Notes: a model not told the origin generated them from the sequence alone. Shown: positions 16,889-26,435, counted from the stretch's first letter. The stretch is DNA of 64,000 bases from Akkermansiaceae bacterium (GCA_026421245.1 JAPKDJ010000003.1:1-64000); one strand, 5' to 3'. Numbers and translations: made by a program.

Positions 16889-19060
16889 TCACGGAGCCTC
16901 AATCACGAGGCTAAATTCAGAAAATAATCTCTCCGGCGCATCGGGAAACTTTTCAAGCAGAAGCTTTTGCCATTCGGCCGGTTCGACGGCCTCCATCACA
17001 CTCCCTTCAGGCCCGATGATGTCATCAAGGTGAATCTTCTCGGGTGGCTCATACGAAAAAGGATTCTCCCAACGAAATGTCGCCACCCAGTCATCTCGAT
17101 ACCAGGCCATACAAACCCCGCTCACTCCGGTATTGCAGGCAAAGGTTATCTGGGTCTGCTCCTCGTCAACGGCTTTCAATAGAGATTTCCCCGGAGTGCC
17201 TAGAACTTCCGGAAGACCCAAAATATCACGAAGACTCGGAACGAGATCCAGATGAGAAGCAGAAGGCTGTGGGGGAGCATTTGTTCCCTTCGGCCACTTG
17301 ATCAAAATTGGAACCTGGGTCTGAGCCGGGAGGAGCGACGAGCTATGAAACCAACTTCCGTTTTCATAAAACTCCTCACCGTGATCACCGGTCACCATGA
17401 TAATGCTGTCATCATAGCGACCCATTTCCTTGAGTCCGTTCACGAACTCCTCAACTTGATAATCCACCCATGCCACCGAATTGTGGTAGCGACGCTTGAT
17501 CGAGGCAATCTCCTCCTCGTCCGGGAAACTCGGCACACCGGCCCCGTCGTAATGATCCTCGTAAGGGACCTTGAAATCTTCCGGCCAGCGATATCCATAG
17601 TGAGTGGACTCAACCGCAATAAAGTGGAAATTTCCGCTCGAAGGCGAAACCTGCAGTGACTGAAGAGCTGAAGCAAACGATTCCTTTTCCCGGTCTGGAA
17701 TCTGTTCGTAATAATGCTGCCAATGAATCTCACCTTCCCGAGATTGTGCATAAACGTGGAAGAGATCCTCTTTCGAACCAAAGCTCGTCGCCCCCATATT
17801 CCGATAGGTGAGATCACAGACCGTCCGAATCTCCATACGATAGTCCGCACGCTTTAAAATATCGAACCAAGCGGGGGTTCCCAACTCCTTCTTGTCGACA
17901 AAGGAGGCTTTGTCACCCGCCCAAAAGACGGGAAGAACTCCGTGAAAAAGTCCGTACCATGAAAGCGCAGTGGAATTAGAAGTCGCCCAGGTTCTCCCGA
18001 GCTGCTGGCATTCGTTGTCGCGAAAATCAGTCAAAAACGGGGCATGTCCCGGAGCAATGGCATCCTGCCGCGTGCTCTCCATCATGATGATGAAAATGTC
18101 GGGCCGCTTGACGTCATCCGCCGGTTTCACCTCAGAATTTGGCACCGCCTTTGGGAAGAACTTCACCTGAAATTCCGCCACTCCCAAAGGAGGCTCCAGT
18201 CCCCGTGTCAGATGAATATCGTAAACGTTGTGCTCCCAGCGAAGGGCATTGCGAGACTTCCAACCGGTCCCAACTGCCTTCTCAGCCCAGACCCCGCCCC
18301 ACAAGCCAAGAAGGAAGACAACGAGAGCCCAGCGGGGCATTTTTAAGCGTGAGGCCCACTTACGGTCCGCCAGCCAATGGCACAGCAGATAAACTCCCCA
18401 CACGATCCCAAAAAATCCGACCACCACCACCCAGGGTGGAACTGCGACACCACTGGAGGCTAAATTTGCTCCCAGATCAAAACGTCCCATCTCATCAAGC
18501 TGATTGACCAAATTGATTACGGGATTCTTCCAAACAATAATTGCGATACAGTCTGCAACGATCACGAAGGGCAAAAACGCCGCAACCACCCAGGGCCAGC
18601 GGCGCATCCTCTTGGGCGCCAAAGCACCGGCCAAACCACACGCCAACCAGTAGCCCCCCACCACTACCGCTCCAGTAAGAATCCGGCCCAACATGGCGCT
18701 CATCTTTTCGAACCACGTGAAGGGAAAGCCATCGAGTACCAGATAATTGTGGAAGCCGAAAAAGCCCACCGACAAGATAAACCACATCCAGTGAAACTGA
18801 TGCTTCTCCGCGCACCATCGACGGAAGCTCCCCGCCATCGTCCGCCCCGATAGCTTCAACCAAACGAGTCCGCCCAGGGTCGCTCCCCCGAGCGCCAACC
18901 AAATCGCAAGAATGACATTTCCTCCAAAATTCCCGGCCCCCTTGACCCACGGAGCACGAGGTCCGTCAAAGGCAATCGCAATAAAGAAAGGAAGCAACAC
19001 AAGAACCGCCCCTCCCAACCAGAAGGGGCCGTGCCATCGATCACTCAGTTTTCGGTTCAT
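16889..19060 (-). CDS. membrane sulfatase/phosphoethanolamine-transferase-like protein
   Basis: A 723-residue inner-membrane protein of the alkaline-phosphatase superfamily (PF00884). Seven or so hydrophobic segments fill the first 300 residues. A periplasmic catalytic domain follows, with IFIIMMESTRQDAIAPGHAPF, where the Thr of EST is the likely nucleophile, and the metal site VTGDHGEEFYENGSW. There is no C-x-P-S-R, so this is not a formylglycine sulfatase but resembles LTA-synthase or EptA-type transferases that move a phospho-alcohol head group. ATG 19060 (MNRKLSDRW) is chosen; the upstream frame to 19210 lacks homology. It sits 46 bases upstream of the GtrB-like gene and may modify the same envelope glycan. 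Confidence 0.82.
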   Translation of the reverse strand: MNRKLSDRWHGPFWLGGAVLVLLPFFIAIAFDGPRAPWVKGAGNFGGNVILAIWLALGGATLGGLVWLKLSGRTMAGSFRRWCAEKHQFHWMWFILSVGFFGFHNYLVLDGFPFTWFEKMSAMLGRILTGAVVVGGYWLACGLAGALAPKRMRRWPWVVAAFLPFVIVADCIAIIVWKNPVINLVNQLDEMGRFDLGANLASSGVAVPPWVVVVGFFGIVWGVYLLCHWLADRKWASRLKMPRWALVVFLLGLWGGVWAEKAVGTGWKSRNALRWEHNVYDIHLTRGLEPPLGVAEFQVKFFPKAVPNSEVKPADDVKRPDIFIIMMESTRQDAIAPGHAPFLTDFRDNECQQLGRTWATSNSTALSWYGLFHGVLPVFWAGDKASFVDKKELGTPAWFDILKRADYRMEIRTVCDLTYRNMGATSFGSKEDLFHVYAQSREGEIHWQHYYEQIPDREKESFASALQSLQVSPSSGNFHFIAVESTHYGYRWPEDFKVPYEDHYDGAGVPSFPDEEEIASIKRRYHNSVAWVDYQVEEFVNGLKEMGRYDDSIIMVTGDHGEEFYENGSWFHSSSLLPAQTQVPILIKWPKGTNAPPQPSASHLDLVPSLRDILGLPEVLGTPGKSLLKAVDEEQTQITFACNTGVSGVCMAWYRDDWVATFRWENPFSYEPPEKIHLDDIIGPEGSVMEAVEPAEWQKLLLEKFPDAPERLFSEFSLVIEAP

Positions 19061-19165
19061 CACACATCCGCCTACGCGGTTTGCCGTGTTATCACGCTCC
19101 CCCTCTTTAAGCAACATTCTCGCCGTTGTATAAAAACACGGTGTTTGTAATCGCGGGGGAAGAAA

Positions 19166-19402
19166 TTGAATGCTCCCGAGGTAACCTATTGCTCGAAACA
19201 CCGAGCTCATTCAAACGGAGCGAATCCTGAAAGCGATTTTAAAGACCGCTCTTGTGACGGGCGTGAGTTAAATGATCGCTGTAACCATTGCAGCGCGCAT
19301 GGCGAGGCCATTTCATGCGCCGTTTATCACGGAGGGCTGATCGCTTTCATTCCCCTCACTGATCTGCTTCCTGCGAAAAGCTCTCCATCCCATCATGAAT
19401 GA
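19166..19402 (+). other. possible small Cys/His-rich open frame
   Basis: A 78-residue frame with a TTG start contains CSKHRAHSNG, DRSCDGRELNDRCNHCSAHG and ISCAVYH. The spacing of Cys and His could bind a metal, and the composition is coding-like, but I recognise no family and see no ribosome site. It could also be the tail of a lost gene. Confidence 0.25.
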
Positions 19403-19447
19403 GGAGATCGAAGAAATCATCGATAAAAACAGCAACCGCCCGGTAGA

Positions 19448-20572
19448 CTACTGGTCTTTTGCGGGCACCTTCACTTTTAAAATCGAAGCCGCAGCCGTTT
19501 CAGGATCCAATTGCTGTTCCAGAGACATTTTGATCGCCTCTGCAGTTCGAGGCACCACTGCATTGTGGACCTCTTTTCCGCCGACCATCACTTTGACTGG
19601 CTCATCCAGATTTAAAAGGTCATCACTCAGATAAAGAACCACCTCATCTTCTCCCGCGCCCGTGATGACGATGTCCTGCCCCTTCACTTCCGCTTCAATC
19701 ACTCCCTTCGGATTTCCGCCTAGCCAATAAAAACGATCCGATCGGTTGCCCGATTTCCCCCAAACCACCGTTTTCGGACAGGCCTTTCGCGTCTTGGTCG
19801 CCATCCAAGGAACGGCCTCGGCGTCGTTCTTGTTCATCCAGTGCCCCAAATCCGCGTAGATCGTCACCTTGTGTTCATAACCTCCCCGCTCCTTTTGAAG
19901 CTTTTCCAGTTTCGTTTTCCATTGAGCCGCCACTTCATTTCGTTTGTAGGCAGTATCTTTCCCCCCCATGTAGATTCGGAAGGGTAAATTGTAGAGTCCG
20001 TCGGCCGTTGCGTCGTTGGGATGACCCGCCATCATGGTTGCCGCTCCAAGTCGATCGGCCATTCGAGGAGCCAATTGGTAAACTCCATCACCTCCGGCGG
20101 AATACCCCATTAGGTAAACTCGGTTCGGATCGACTCCATGCTTGGCCACCATACCTTCGATGAGCTTCGAAAAAAGCTGATCAATGTGTCCCTCGTGCCA
20201 GAGATTCCACGTATCGGTTGGAGCACGCGGAGCGACATACCAACCCTCTTTCGGAGCATAGAGTTGAATTTGATTGTTCCACTGCTGGTCATTCACTTTG
20301 GCCGGAGCCCCGCCACCACCGTGCATTGAGATATAGAGTGGCCGTTCACCCGCCTTGGCTTCGCCATAGAGTTTACCAAGACATCGCATTGTTTTTTCAG
20401 CAGCCTTGATTTCAAAATACTTGAAGCCCTGCTTCACATCCCGCATTTCAAGGGATCGGCTCTCTGCCAATTTGGCATATGTTTCATCAATAAGCTTGGC
20501 GGCTTCGTCTTTGGTGAGACCCGCCATAGCCAACGTTCCTGCCATCAAAAAACAACAAAAGAAACTTCTCAT
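19448..20572 (-). CDS. secreted alpha/beta hydrolase, depolymerase/esterase-like
   Basis: A 374-residue protein with a signal peptide (core CCFLMAGTLAMAG). The oxyanion region YISMHGGGGAP and the nucleophile elbow VYLMGYSAGGDGVYQLAP define an alpha/beta hydrolase of the LpqC/PHB-depolymerase and acetyl-xylan-esterase-like group. The likely acid is in MGGKDTAYKR and the His in ADLGHWM. The last 100 residues form a small all-beta extension. Export and fold suggest hydrolysis of an ester in an external polymer; the substrate is unknown. It is transcribed divergently from the 20654 gene. Confidence 0.8.
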   Translation of the reverse strand: MRSFFCCFLMAGTLAMAGLTKDEAAKLIDETYAKLAESRSLEMRDVKQGFKYFEIKAAEKTMRCLGKLYGEAKAGERPLYISMHGGGGAPAKVNDQQWNNQIQLYAPKEGWYVAPRAPTDTWNLWHEGHIDQLFSKLIEGMVAKHGVDPNRVYLMGYSAGGDGVYQLAPRMADRLGAATMMAGHPNDATADGLYNLPFRIYMGGKDTAYKRNEVAAQWKTKLEKLQKERGGYEHKVTIYADLGHWMNKNDAEAVPWMATKTRKACPKTVVWGKSGNRSDRFYWLGGNPKGVIEAEVKGQDIVITGAGEDEVVLYLSDDLLNLDEPVKVMVGGKEVHNAVVPRTAEAIKMSLEQQLDPETAAASILKVKVPAKDQ

Positions 20573-20653
20573 GGAGATGAGACTGAACGAGCTTCGACTG
20601 GGATACCATATTTTTCCCTGTTCTCGTCAGACAGTTTGACCGATACTGGTCTC

Positions 20654-21004
20654 ATGAAATATCTCTCAATAGCCCTCACCGCGCTGATGGCAGGACTCGT
20701 CGCTTACTACGTTCAGGAAAGCCGAATCAAATCCCCCCAAGATGATCTCGTAAAAGCCAAAAACTCGTCGACCGCCCAAACAAACAAGCCACGTCGGGTT
20801 TCCCCGCCCGATCCTGTGACCAAATCAATCTCTGTGAGCGAAAGTCAAAGGCAACCCTCTGAAAGACCCGAAAAAGAAAACGACATAAAAGACGTCAATC
20901 CATTGCGCTTCGTAGCTGAAGTCATGCAAAGCGAGGCGGGGCGCACCATTCAGGCGTATCACTATAGAATGGACATGCAAATGATGGGCATGAATAAAGA
21001 GTAA
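20654..21004 (+). CDS. small membrane-anchored hypothetical protein
   Basis: A 116-residue protein starting MKYLSIALTALMAGLVAYYVQ, a single N-terminal membrane anchor or uncleaved signal. A charged, proline- and serine-rich linker with no predicted domain follows, then a short helix ending in HYRMDMQMMGMNKE. I recognise no family. It lies 22 bases upstream of galM and may be the first gene of that operon, though its composition is unlike its neighbours. The ATG at 20654 is preferred over one at 20636 because the hydrophobic segment begins there. Confidence 0.5.
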   Translation: MKYLSIALTALMAGLVAYYVQESRIKSPQDDLVKAKNSSTAQTNKPRRVSPPDPVTKSISVSESQRQPSERPEKENDIKDVNPLRFVAEVMQSEAGRTIQAYHYRMDMQMMGMNKE

Positions 21005-21026
21005 TTCCCTTCCTACGTGCGTATCA

Positions 21027-22094
21027 ATGCCCAGGATCACCGAATCAATCATCTCCGACTTCCCGGGAGGGAAGCCCGTTTCGGCTTGGACTCTGACCGG
21101 TCGCGATGGGCTCTCCATCACCATTCTCACCTTTGGTGGAATCGTCCAGAGCATCGTAGTGCCAAACGAGGATGGTGACTTCGTCGACATCGTTCTCGGC
21201 TTTAAAAACCCGTCCGACTATCTTGGCTCTCACCCTTACTTCGGGGCGACGGCTGGCCGCATTGCAGGAAGAGTGACTCGCGGAAAACTAACGATTGCGG
21301 GAGAAAGCTACCCGCTCCCCATTAATGATCCTCCACATCACCTCCATGGGGGGATCTGCTCAATCGATAAACGAATCTGGCAAGCCACTCTCCTCTCCCG
21401 CAAAGATGGTGCGCCATCCTTGAAACTCTCTCTCACCAGCAAGGATGGGGACAACGGATACCCGGGACGGGTTGATCTCACGGCCACTTACACCATCACG
21501 CACAACAACCGTTTCATTTTCGAGACCGAAGCACGCAGCGACCGCCCGACACCTGTCAGCCTCACCCACCATTCCTACTTCAATCTTGCTGGTGAAGGCT
21601 ATGGATCAACCGACGACCAAGAGTTAGAGATTTCATGCAACTCTGCTTTCGAAGCCGACGAATGGATGGGCTTGACCGGAAAATGTCACGACGTCGAGGG
21701 CTCTCTCAATGACGCCAGGTCAGCGAAACCAGTCGGGGAGTTTAGAAAGGGCCTTTGGAACGAACACGGAGACCTCTACTGGTTAGGCGAAAGTAATCAA
21801 GTCCGTCCGGTGGCCCGACTTCGCGATCCCCGATCGGGACGCACTCTCGAAGTCGCCACCGATTGTTCCTGCTTGCAATTCTACAGCGGAATCGGACTCG
21901 ACGGGACTCTGGTCGGCAAAAGTGGAACTTCCTATCTTCCAGGTGCCGGCGTATGTCTGGAGTGCGAGGGATACCCCAACGCCTTCGATGACGGAAAACG
22001 CTTTGGCTCCATCATCGTCGAACCTAACAAACCACAACGAACCCGAACCGAATACCGCTTCAGCAACCAAGCCTGTTCTCTAATTTCATCATGA
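21027..22094 (+). CDS. galM: aldose 1-epimerase
   Basis: A 355-residue mutarotase that interconverts the alpha and beta anomers of free aldoses. The sequence has FGGIVQSIVVP, YFGATAGRIAGRV, the substrate-binding DPPHHLHGG, the catalytic THHSYFNLAG and, near the end, the LPGAGVCLECEGYPNAFD segment where an acidic base is expected. It has no signal peptide, so it acts in the cytoplasm. The stop overlaps the start of the dehydrogenase gene (ATGA), which ties it to the sugar or cyclitol operon that follows. Confidence 0.9.
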   Translation: MPRITESIISDFPGGKPVSAWTLTGRDGLSITILTFGGIVQSIVVPNEDGDFVDIVLGFKNPSDYLGSHPYFGATAGRIAGRVTRGKLTIAGESYPLPINDPPHHLHGGICSIDKRIWQATLLSRKDGAPSLKLSLTSKDGDNGYPGRVDLTATYTITHNNRFIFETEARSDRPTPVSLTHHSYFNLAGEGYGSTDDQELEISCNSAFEADEWMGLTGKCHDVEGSLNDARSAKPVGEFRKGLWNEHGDLYWLGESNQVRPVARLRDPRSGRTLEVATDCSCLQFYSGIGLDGTLVGKSGTSYLPGAGVCLECEGYPNAFDDGKRFGSIIVEPNKPQRTRTEYRFSNQACSLISS

Positions 22095-23149
22095 GCGACC
22101 TTTCGTCCAATCCCCGCATCGGAATCATCGGCAGTGGCTTCATCATCAATGATTGCCATCTCCCGGCCTATCGCAAACAGGGATTCAACCCCGCCGCCAT
22201 AGCATCTCGCACAAAAGTCCACGCTGAAAAGGTCGCCTCGACCCATAACATCGCGACCGTTCACGATTCGATCGACAACCTCCTCGACAATCCCACCATC
22301 GAAGTCCTCGACATCGCCGTCCCTCCACAACATCAGCCCGCCCTCATCCGGGCAGCCTGCCAGCGAGGCACCGTCAAAGGAATCCTGGCGCAAAAACCTC
22401 TCGCGCTCGATTACGCCGAAGCCCTTTCGGTTGTCCAAGCCTGCGAGGCCGCCGGCATCATCCTCGCCGTGAACCAAAACATGCGCTTCGACCCTTCCGT
22501 CGTTGACGCTTCCACTTTGTTGAAAAGCGGGCGACTTGGCTCCCCCATCTTCACCACGATCGACATGCGCGGCATTCCTCATTGGCAACCATGGCAGGAG
22601 GAATTACAGAGCGCCACCCTCAAGATCATGTCGATTCATCACCTCGATTGCATTCGCCACTGGCACGGCGACCCCGAGGCCATTTACTGCAGCACCCGGT
22701 CCGATCCCCGCACCACCTTCCCCCATCACGACGGCATCTGCACCAGCATTCTCGAATACGCCAACGGCTTCCGAGCCACCATCATCGACGACGTCTGGAC
22801 CGGACCAGCCCATGAGGGCTGCCCCGGAGACATCCGTATCGAATATCGTATTGAAGGAACCGACGGCCTCGCCATCGGCGAAATCGGTTGGTGCCAGGAT
22901 CCTTACACCACCCCTTCTTCACTGCGGCATGCTGTCAAAGGAGATGAGGAATTCACCCAGGCGAAGCTCAAAGGCAGTTGGTTCCCCGATGCCTTTGGCG
23001 AAACCATGCGCGATTTGTTGAATGCTCTGGGCAACAGCACGACTCCCATGCTCAATGGGCGTGACAATCTAAAAACTATCGCCTTGGTCGAAGCCGCTGT
23101 GATTAGCTCTCAAGAGAAACGTCGGGTTCGCCTTGATGAAATCCTCTAA
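22091..23149 (+). CDS. Gfo/Idh/MocA family dehydrogenase
   Basis: A 352-residue NAD(P)-dependent oxidoreductase. The N-terminal Rossmann domain starts RIGIIGSGFIINDCHLPAYR, and the catalytic-lysine strand reads GILAQKPLALDYAEA, with Gln where most members have Glu before the Lys-Pro. The C-terminal alpha/beta domain contains SIHHLDCIRHWHGDPEA. Such enzymes oxidise sugars or inositols. MocA of rhizopine catabolism belongs here, and the downstream desaturase-Rieske gene strengthens that comparison. It overlaps galM by 4 bases and precedes the isomerase by 17. Confidence 0.88.
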   Translation: MSDLSSNPRIGIIGSGFIINDCHLPAYRKQGFNPAAIASRTKVHAEKVASTHNIATVHDSIDNLLDNPTIEVLDIAVPPQHQPALIRAACQRGTVKGILAQKPLALDYAEALSVVQACEAAGIILAVNQNMRFDPSVVDASTLLKSGRLGSPIFTTIDMRGIPHWQPWQEELQSATLKIMSIHHLDCIRHWHGDPEAIYCSTRSDPRTTFPHHDGICTSILEYANGFRATIIDDVWTGPAHEGCPGDIRIEYRIEGTDGLAIGEIGWCQDPYTTPSSLRHAVKGDEEFTQAKLKGSWFPDAFGETMRDLLNALGNSTTPMLNGRDNLKTIALVEAAVISSQEKRRVRLDEIL

Positions 23150-23166
23150 ACTGAAAGAATAAAATT

Positions 23167-23988
23167 ATGAAATTAGGCATCATTAACAGCGCCTTCGGGC
23201 AGGCCGGGGTCGATACTATCACTGGCCTCGAACACATTGCTCGAATCGGTTTCGATTCAGTCGATATCTTTACCGAACCTTCCATGATTTCTGCGGAGGA
23301 AATCTCCCAAATCAAAAAGGTCTGCGAAGCAAAGAACCTCCCTATCCTCTCCCTCCCGGTCGTGGCTATCGGCCTCATCGATTTTAACGATCCCGTTCGT
23401 GACTACCACATCGCCCGGTGCAAACAGTTCATCGATCTTGCCGAGCGATGGGGCTCCGACAATATTCTCCTCGTCCTTGGAGAATACCTCTGGCAGCGCG
23501 AAGTCATCCCTCCCGAAGAACAATGGCGATGGGGCATCGAATCCTGTCGCATTCTTGGCGACTACGCTGACAGCAAGGGGATCGACATCGCCCTGGAATT
23601 GGAGCCCTTCCGCCTCAGCATCCTCAACAGCATCGATGAAATGTCCCGCTTTGTCAGTGAGTGCGATCACCCGCGCGTCCGGGCGAATATTGACATCTCC
23701 CATCTCGTTCTCGCCGACAATGGTCCCGAAGAAGTTTCCAAACTCGCCGGCCAAGCCATCCACGTTCACATCAGCGACTGCGATGGCAAGGTCCACGGAG
23801 ACCTTCCTCCGGGCAGAGGTGTCGTGAAATTCGCCCCCTATCTGCAAGCCATCAAGGAGCTCAACATCGACGGTGCTGTTTCCATTGAACTCGAATACTC
23901 GCCCGATCCCGCCCGCATCGTCGAGTGGGTGGAAGAGGCCTACACTCAAACCGCCCGCCTTATGGATCAGGTCGGACTGCGAGGATAG
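23167..23988 (+). CDS. sugar phosphate isomerase/epimerase (TIM barrel)
   Basis: A 273-residue AP-endonuclease-2/xylose-isomerase-like barrel. Metal ligands are expected in IALELEPFRLS, RVRANIDISHLV, HVHISDCDG and SIELEYSPD, which match the Glu-Asp-His-Glu pattern of the family. IolE, IolI and MocC are relatives acting on inositol or inosose derivatives. Spacing of 17 bases upstream and 12 downstream puts it in the middle of the operon. No signal peptide is present. Confidence 0.88.
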   Translation: MKLGIINSAFGQAGVDTITGLEHIARIGFDSVDIFTEPSMISAEEISQIKKVCEAKNLPILSLPVVAIGLIDFNDPVRDYHIARCKQFIDLAERWGSDNILLVLGEYLWQREVIPPEEQWRWGIESCRILGDYADSKGIDIALELEPFRLSILNSIDEMSRFVSECDHPRVRANIDISHLVLADNGPEEVSKLAGQAIHVHISDCDGKVHGDLPPGRGVVKFAPYLQAIKELNIDGAVSIELEYSPDPARIVEWVEEAYTQTARLMDQVGLRG

Positions 23989-24000
23989 AACACCACTGCG

Positions 24001-25446
24001 ATGAGCGACACTCCCACCACCGAGTCGTCGGAGAAAATCTCTTTCCCTGATCCCTCGGTTTACCTTCTCAACCCCGGTAATTCGCGCAAGGCCATCGAAG
24101 CCGGGCTTGCCGAGGCGGACTGGTATCAGAGTCCGGTGCCTATAGAGAAATTGCGTGCGCTCCTCGTTCGCAAGGACGGCCCGGCCATTCGCGACACCCT
24201 ACTTTGGTTCGGTCTCATCTTCGGAGCCGCAGCCATCACCATCATTCTTTGGGGAACCTGGTGGGCCATCTTCCCCTACCTGATCTACGCCGCGCTTTAT
24301 GCAGGCAGTGCCGATGCCCGCTGGCACGAAGGATTACATGGCACCGCCTTCAAAACCGACTGGATGAACAATGCCCTCTACCAAATTGCTTCCTTCATGG
24401 TCCTCCGCGAAGGAACGGTCTGGCGCTGGTCGCACACCCGTCACCACAGCGACACCATCATCCTCGGACGTGATCCCGAAATCGCCGTCCCCCGTCCTCC
24501 TGACATCACCGGAATGATCAAGGGGCTTTTTGCCCTTCGCACTTATCCGGAATACTTCGGCAACCTAATCCGTCATTCCCTGGGGCAGGTTTCCGAACGC
24601 GAGCGTGAATTCATCCCTGAAAGTGAATTCCCCCGGATTGTTCAGACCGCTCGCATTCATCTCTCCATCTATCTCGCTACAGTCATCACGACACTAGTTC
24701 TTCAAAGTTGGCTTCCCCTCTTCTTCATCGGATTGCCCAACCTCTTCGGAACCTGGCTTATGTCTCTCTTCGGATTGACCCAGCACACCGGCCTTGCCGA
24801 GAACGTCCTCGACCACCGTCTCAACTCGCGAACCTTCCTGACCAACCCGCTCAATCGCTTTCTCTACTGGAACATGAACTACCACATTGAGCACCACATG
24901 TTCCCGCTCGTCCCCTACCATGCCCTGCCCAAGCTTCACGAGATCGTGAAAAACGACTGCCCTCCTCCCCACTCCAGCCTTTGGTCATGCTGGCAGGAAA
25001 TCATCCCTACCGTCGCCCGGCAAACCGAAGACCCCGGCCACCACGTCGAACGAACCCTTCCCAAATCTTGCCCGACGAAGAATATTACTCCGGCAAAGAT
25101 CGCTGCCACATTTCAACAGGACGGTTGGACTGAAATCTGCCCATCCGACGCCTTGCAAGAAAAAGACGTCCTCCGCTTCGATCAAGGCGAACAGACCTAC
25201 GCCATTTATCGCGACGAAGACGGAAACCTCTATGCCACCGATGGCATCTGTACTCATGGCCGCACCCACCTTGCCGGAGGACTCGTCATTGGCAAAATGA
25301 TCGAATGCCCCAAGCACAATGGCCGATTCAATCTCGAAGACGGAAGCCCGGCCCGCAAACCAGTGTGCAAGAGCTTGCACACTCACGACATCAAAGAGGA
25401 AAACGGAAAAATCAAATTCCGATCCCTGGTAGAATCATCGCTTTAA
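24001..25446 (+). CDS. fatty-acid-desaturase-like hydroxylase fused to Rieske ferredoxin
   Basis: A 481-residue two-domain protein. Residues 1-330 are a membrane di-iron desaturase/hydroxylase with His boxes HEGLH (109-113), HTRHH (145-149) and HIEHH (295-299), plus QHTG near 261, and hydrophobic segments around 65-100 and 215-260. Residues 370-475 are a Rieske [2Fe-2S] domain with CTHGRTH (C417, H419) and CPKHNGRF (C436, H439). The pair equals MocD plus MocE of rhizopine degradation, which with a reductase demethylate 3-O-methyl-scyllo-inosamine. I infer an oxygenase with a built-in electron donor acting on a methylated sugar or cyclitol. No reductase gene is nearby. The stop overlaps that of the convergent esterase gene. 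Confidence 0.88.
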   Translation: MSDTPTTESSEKISFPDPSVYLLNPGNSRKAIEAGLAEADWYQSPVPIEKLRALLVRKDGPAIRDTLLWFGLIFGAAAITIILWGTWWAIFPYLIYAALYAGSADARWHEGLHGTAFKTDWMNNALYQIASFMVLREGTVWRWSHTRHHSDTIILGRDPEIAVPRPPDITGMIKGLFALRTYPEYFGNLIRHSLGQVSEREREFIPESEFPRIVQTARIHLSIYLATVITTLVLQSWLPLFFIGLPNLFGTWLMSLFGLTQHTGLAENVLDHRLNSRTFLTNPLNRFLYWNMNYHIEHHMFPLVPYHALPKLHEIVKNDCPPPHSSLWSCWQEIIPTVARQTEDPGHHVERTLPKSCPTKNITPAKIAATFQQDGWTEICPSDALQEKDVLRFDQGEQTYAIYRDEDGNLYATDGICTHGRTHLAGGLVIGKMIECPKHNGRFNLEDGSPARKPVCKSLHTHDIKEENGKIKFRSLVESSL

Positions 25447-26372
25447 TGTGTCGCCTGCCTCAGAATGGGGGCAAGAAATTGGAAAAGGCGCGCGCCCGAA
25501 ATAGTGTAAGCCTGCTGGGTGGAGTGGCCACATTCAGGAATCAAGAGATGCTCATGTTTCACCCTGAGCGAATCTAGAAACTTGGAGTAAGCAACGTTAC
25601 CCTCCCAGTTGAAATCCTTCTTGCTGTTACCGCTGTAGAGCAAAACTTTCATCGGAAACTTCTTCATCCGTCCCGCATAAGTCGCGGCAAGAGTGTAAGC
25701 ATCATCACCGGGAGCAAACTGAAGATAATTACTCTCCTTGCCCCCATCCTGCTGGATCCGCCACTCGGTTGCCAATCCTGCTGATCCGGCTGATGCCGCC
25801 GAAAAAAGTTCCGGATAACAGAAAGCCGTCCGCAAGGTCCCCCGTCCACCCTGCGAATATCCTTCAACCACTCGCCCCTTGCGCTCGTCGATCGTTCGGT
25901 AGGTTTTGTCAATGTGAGGAATCAGCTCTTTCACAAAAGCGGTGTTCCCTTTTGTCTCAAAGTTCTCCCCCAAATGCTTCAACGGGGTGGGATAATCGTA
26001 GTGACTCACCGGCCCACCATTAACAAACACATAGATGGCAGGCGGAATGAGCTTCTTCTCGATGGCATCGTTGACGAAAGGCGCCATGCGAAGATGTTTC
26101 GCCTCACTCCCGGGGCGTCCTCCATGCAGGAGATACACAACGGGAAACCGCCGCTCTTTATCGTCATCGTAAACGACAGGGAGGAGGATGTTGTATCCCA
26201 CTGTCGTTTTGTTGGCCTTGCTCTCAAAGGTGCCGTGCCGCACGCGATCCTTCTCAAACTGCTCTGGAAGCGGGTGATTCCATCGAAAAGGCTCAAGATG
26301 CTTCTTGTTGACCTTTTTCTGAGCGTGAAGAAACGAAATCGAGAGGAAAAAAAGAAAGAGAGCGCATCTCAT
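25443..26372 (-). CDS. secreted esterase (XynZ/EstD-like alpha/beta hydrolase)
   Basis: A 309-residue protein with signal peptide MRCALFLFFLSISFLHA. The domain is of the putative-esterase family (PF00756): VGYNILLP, FPVVYLLHGGRPGSEA, the nucleophile elbow VVEGYSQGGRGTLR, Asp in the GDDAYTLA region and the His in PECGHST. Relatives are feruloyl and acetyl-xylan esterases. ATG 26372 is chosen because the signal peptide starts there; the frame extends to 26417 without one. Its last codons overlap the convergent desaturase-Rieske gene by 4 bases. Confidence 0.85.
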   Translation of the reverse strand: MRCALFLFFLSISFLHAQKKVNKKHLEPFRWNHPLPEQFEKDRVRHGTFESKANKTTVGYNILLPVVYDDDKERRFPVVYLLHGGRPGSEAKHLRMAPFVNDAIEKKLIPPAIYVFVNGGPVSHYDYPTPLKHLGENFETKGNTAFVKELIPHIDKTYRTIDERKGRVVEGYSQGGRGTLRTAFCYPELFSAASAGSAGLATEWRIQQDGGKESNYLQFAPGDDAYTLAATYAGRMKKFPMKVLLYSGNSKKDFNWEGNVAYSKFLDSLRVKHEHLLIPECGHSTQQAYTISGARLFQFLAPILRQATH

Positions 26373-26435
26373 GACTATCGATTTCCTAACAGGATACATA
26401 TAATCTCTCAAGTTCATTTCCAGAGAACCAGCGGA

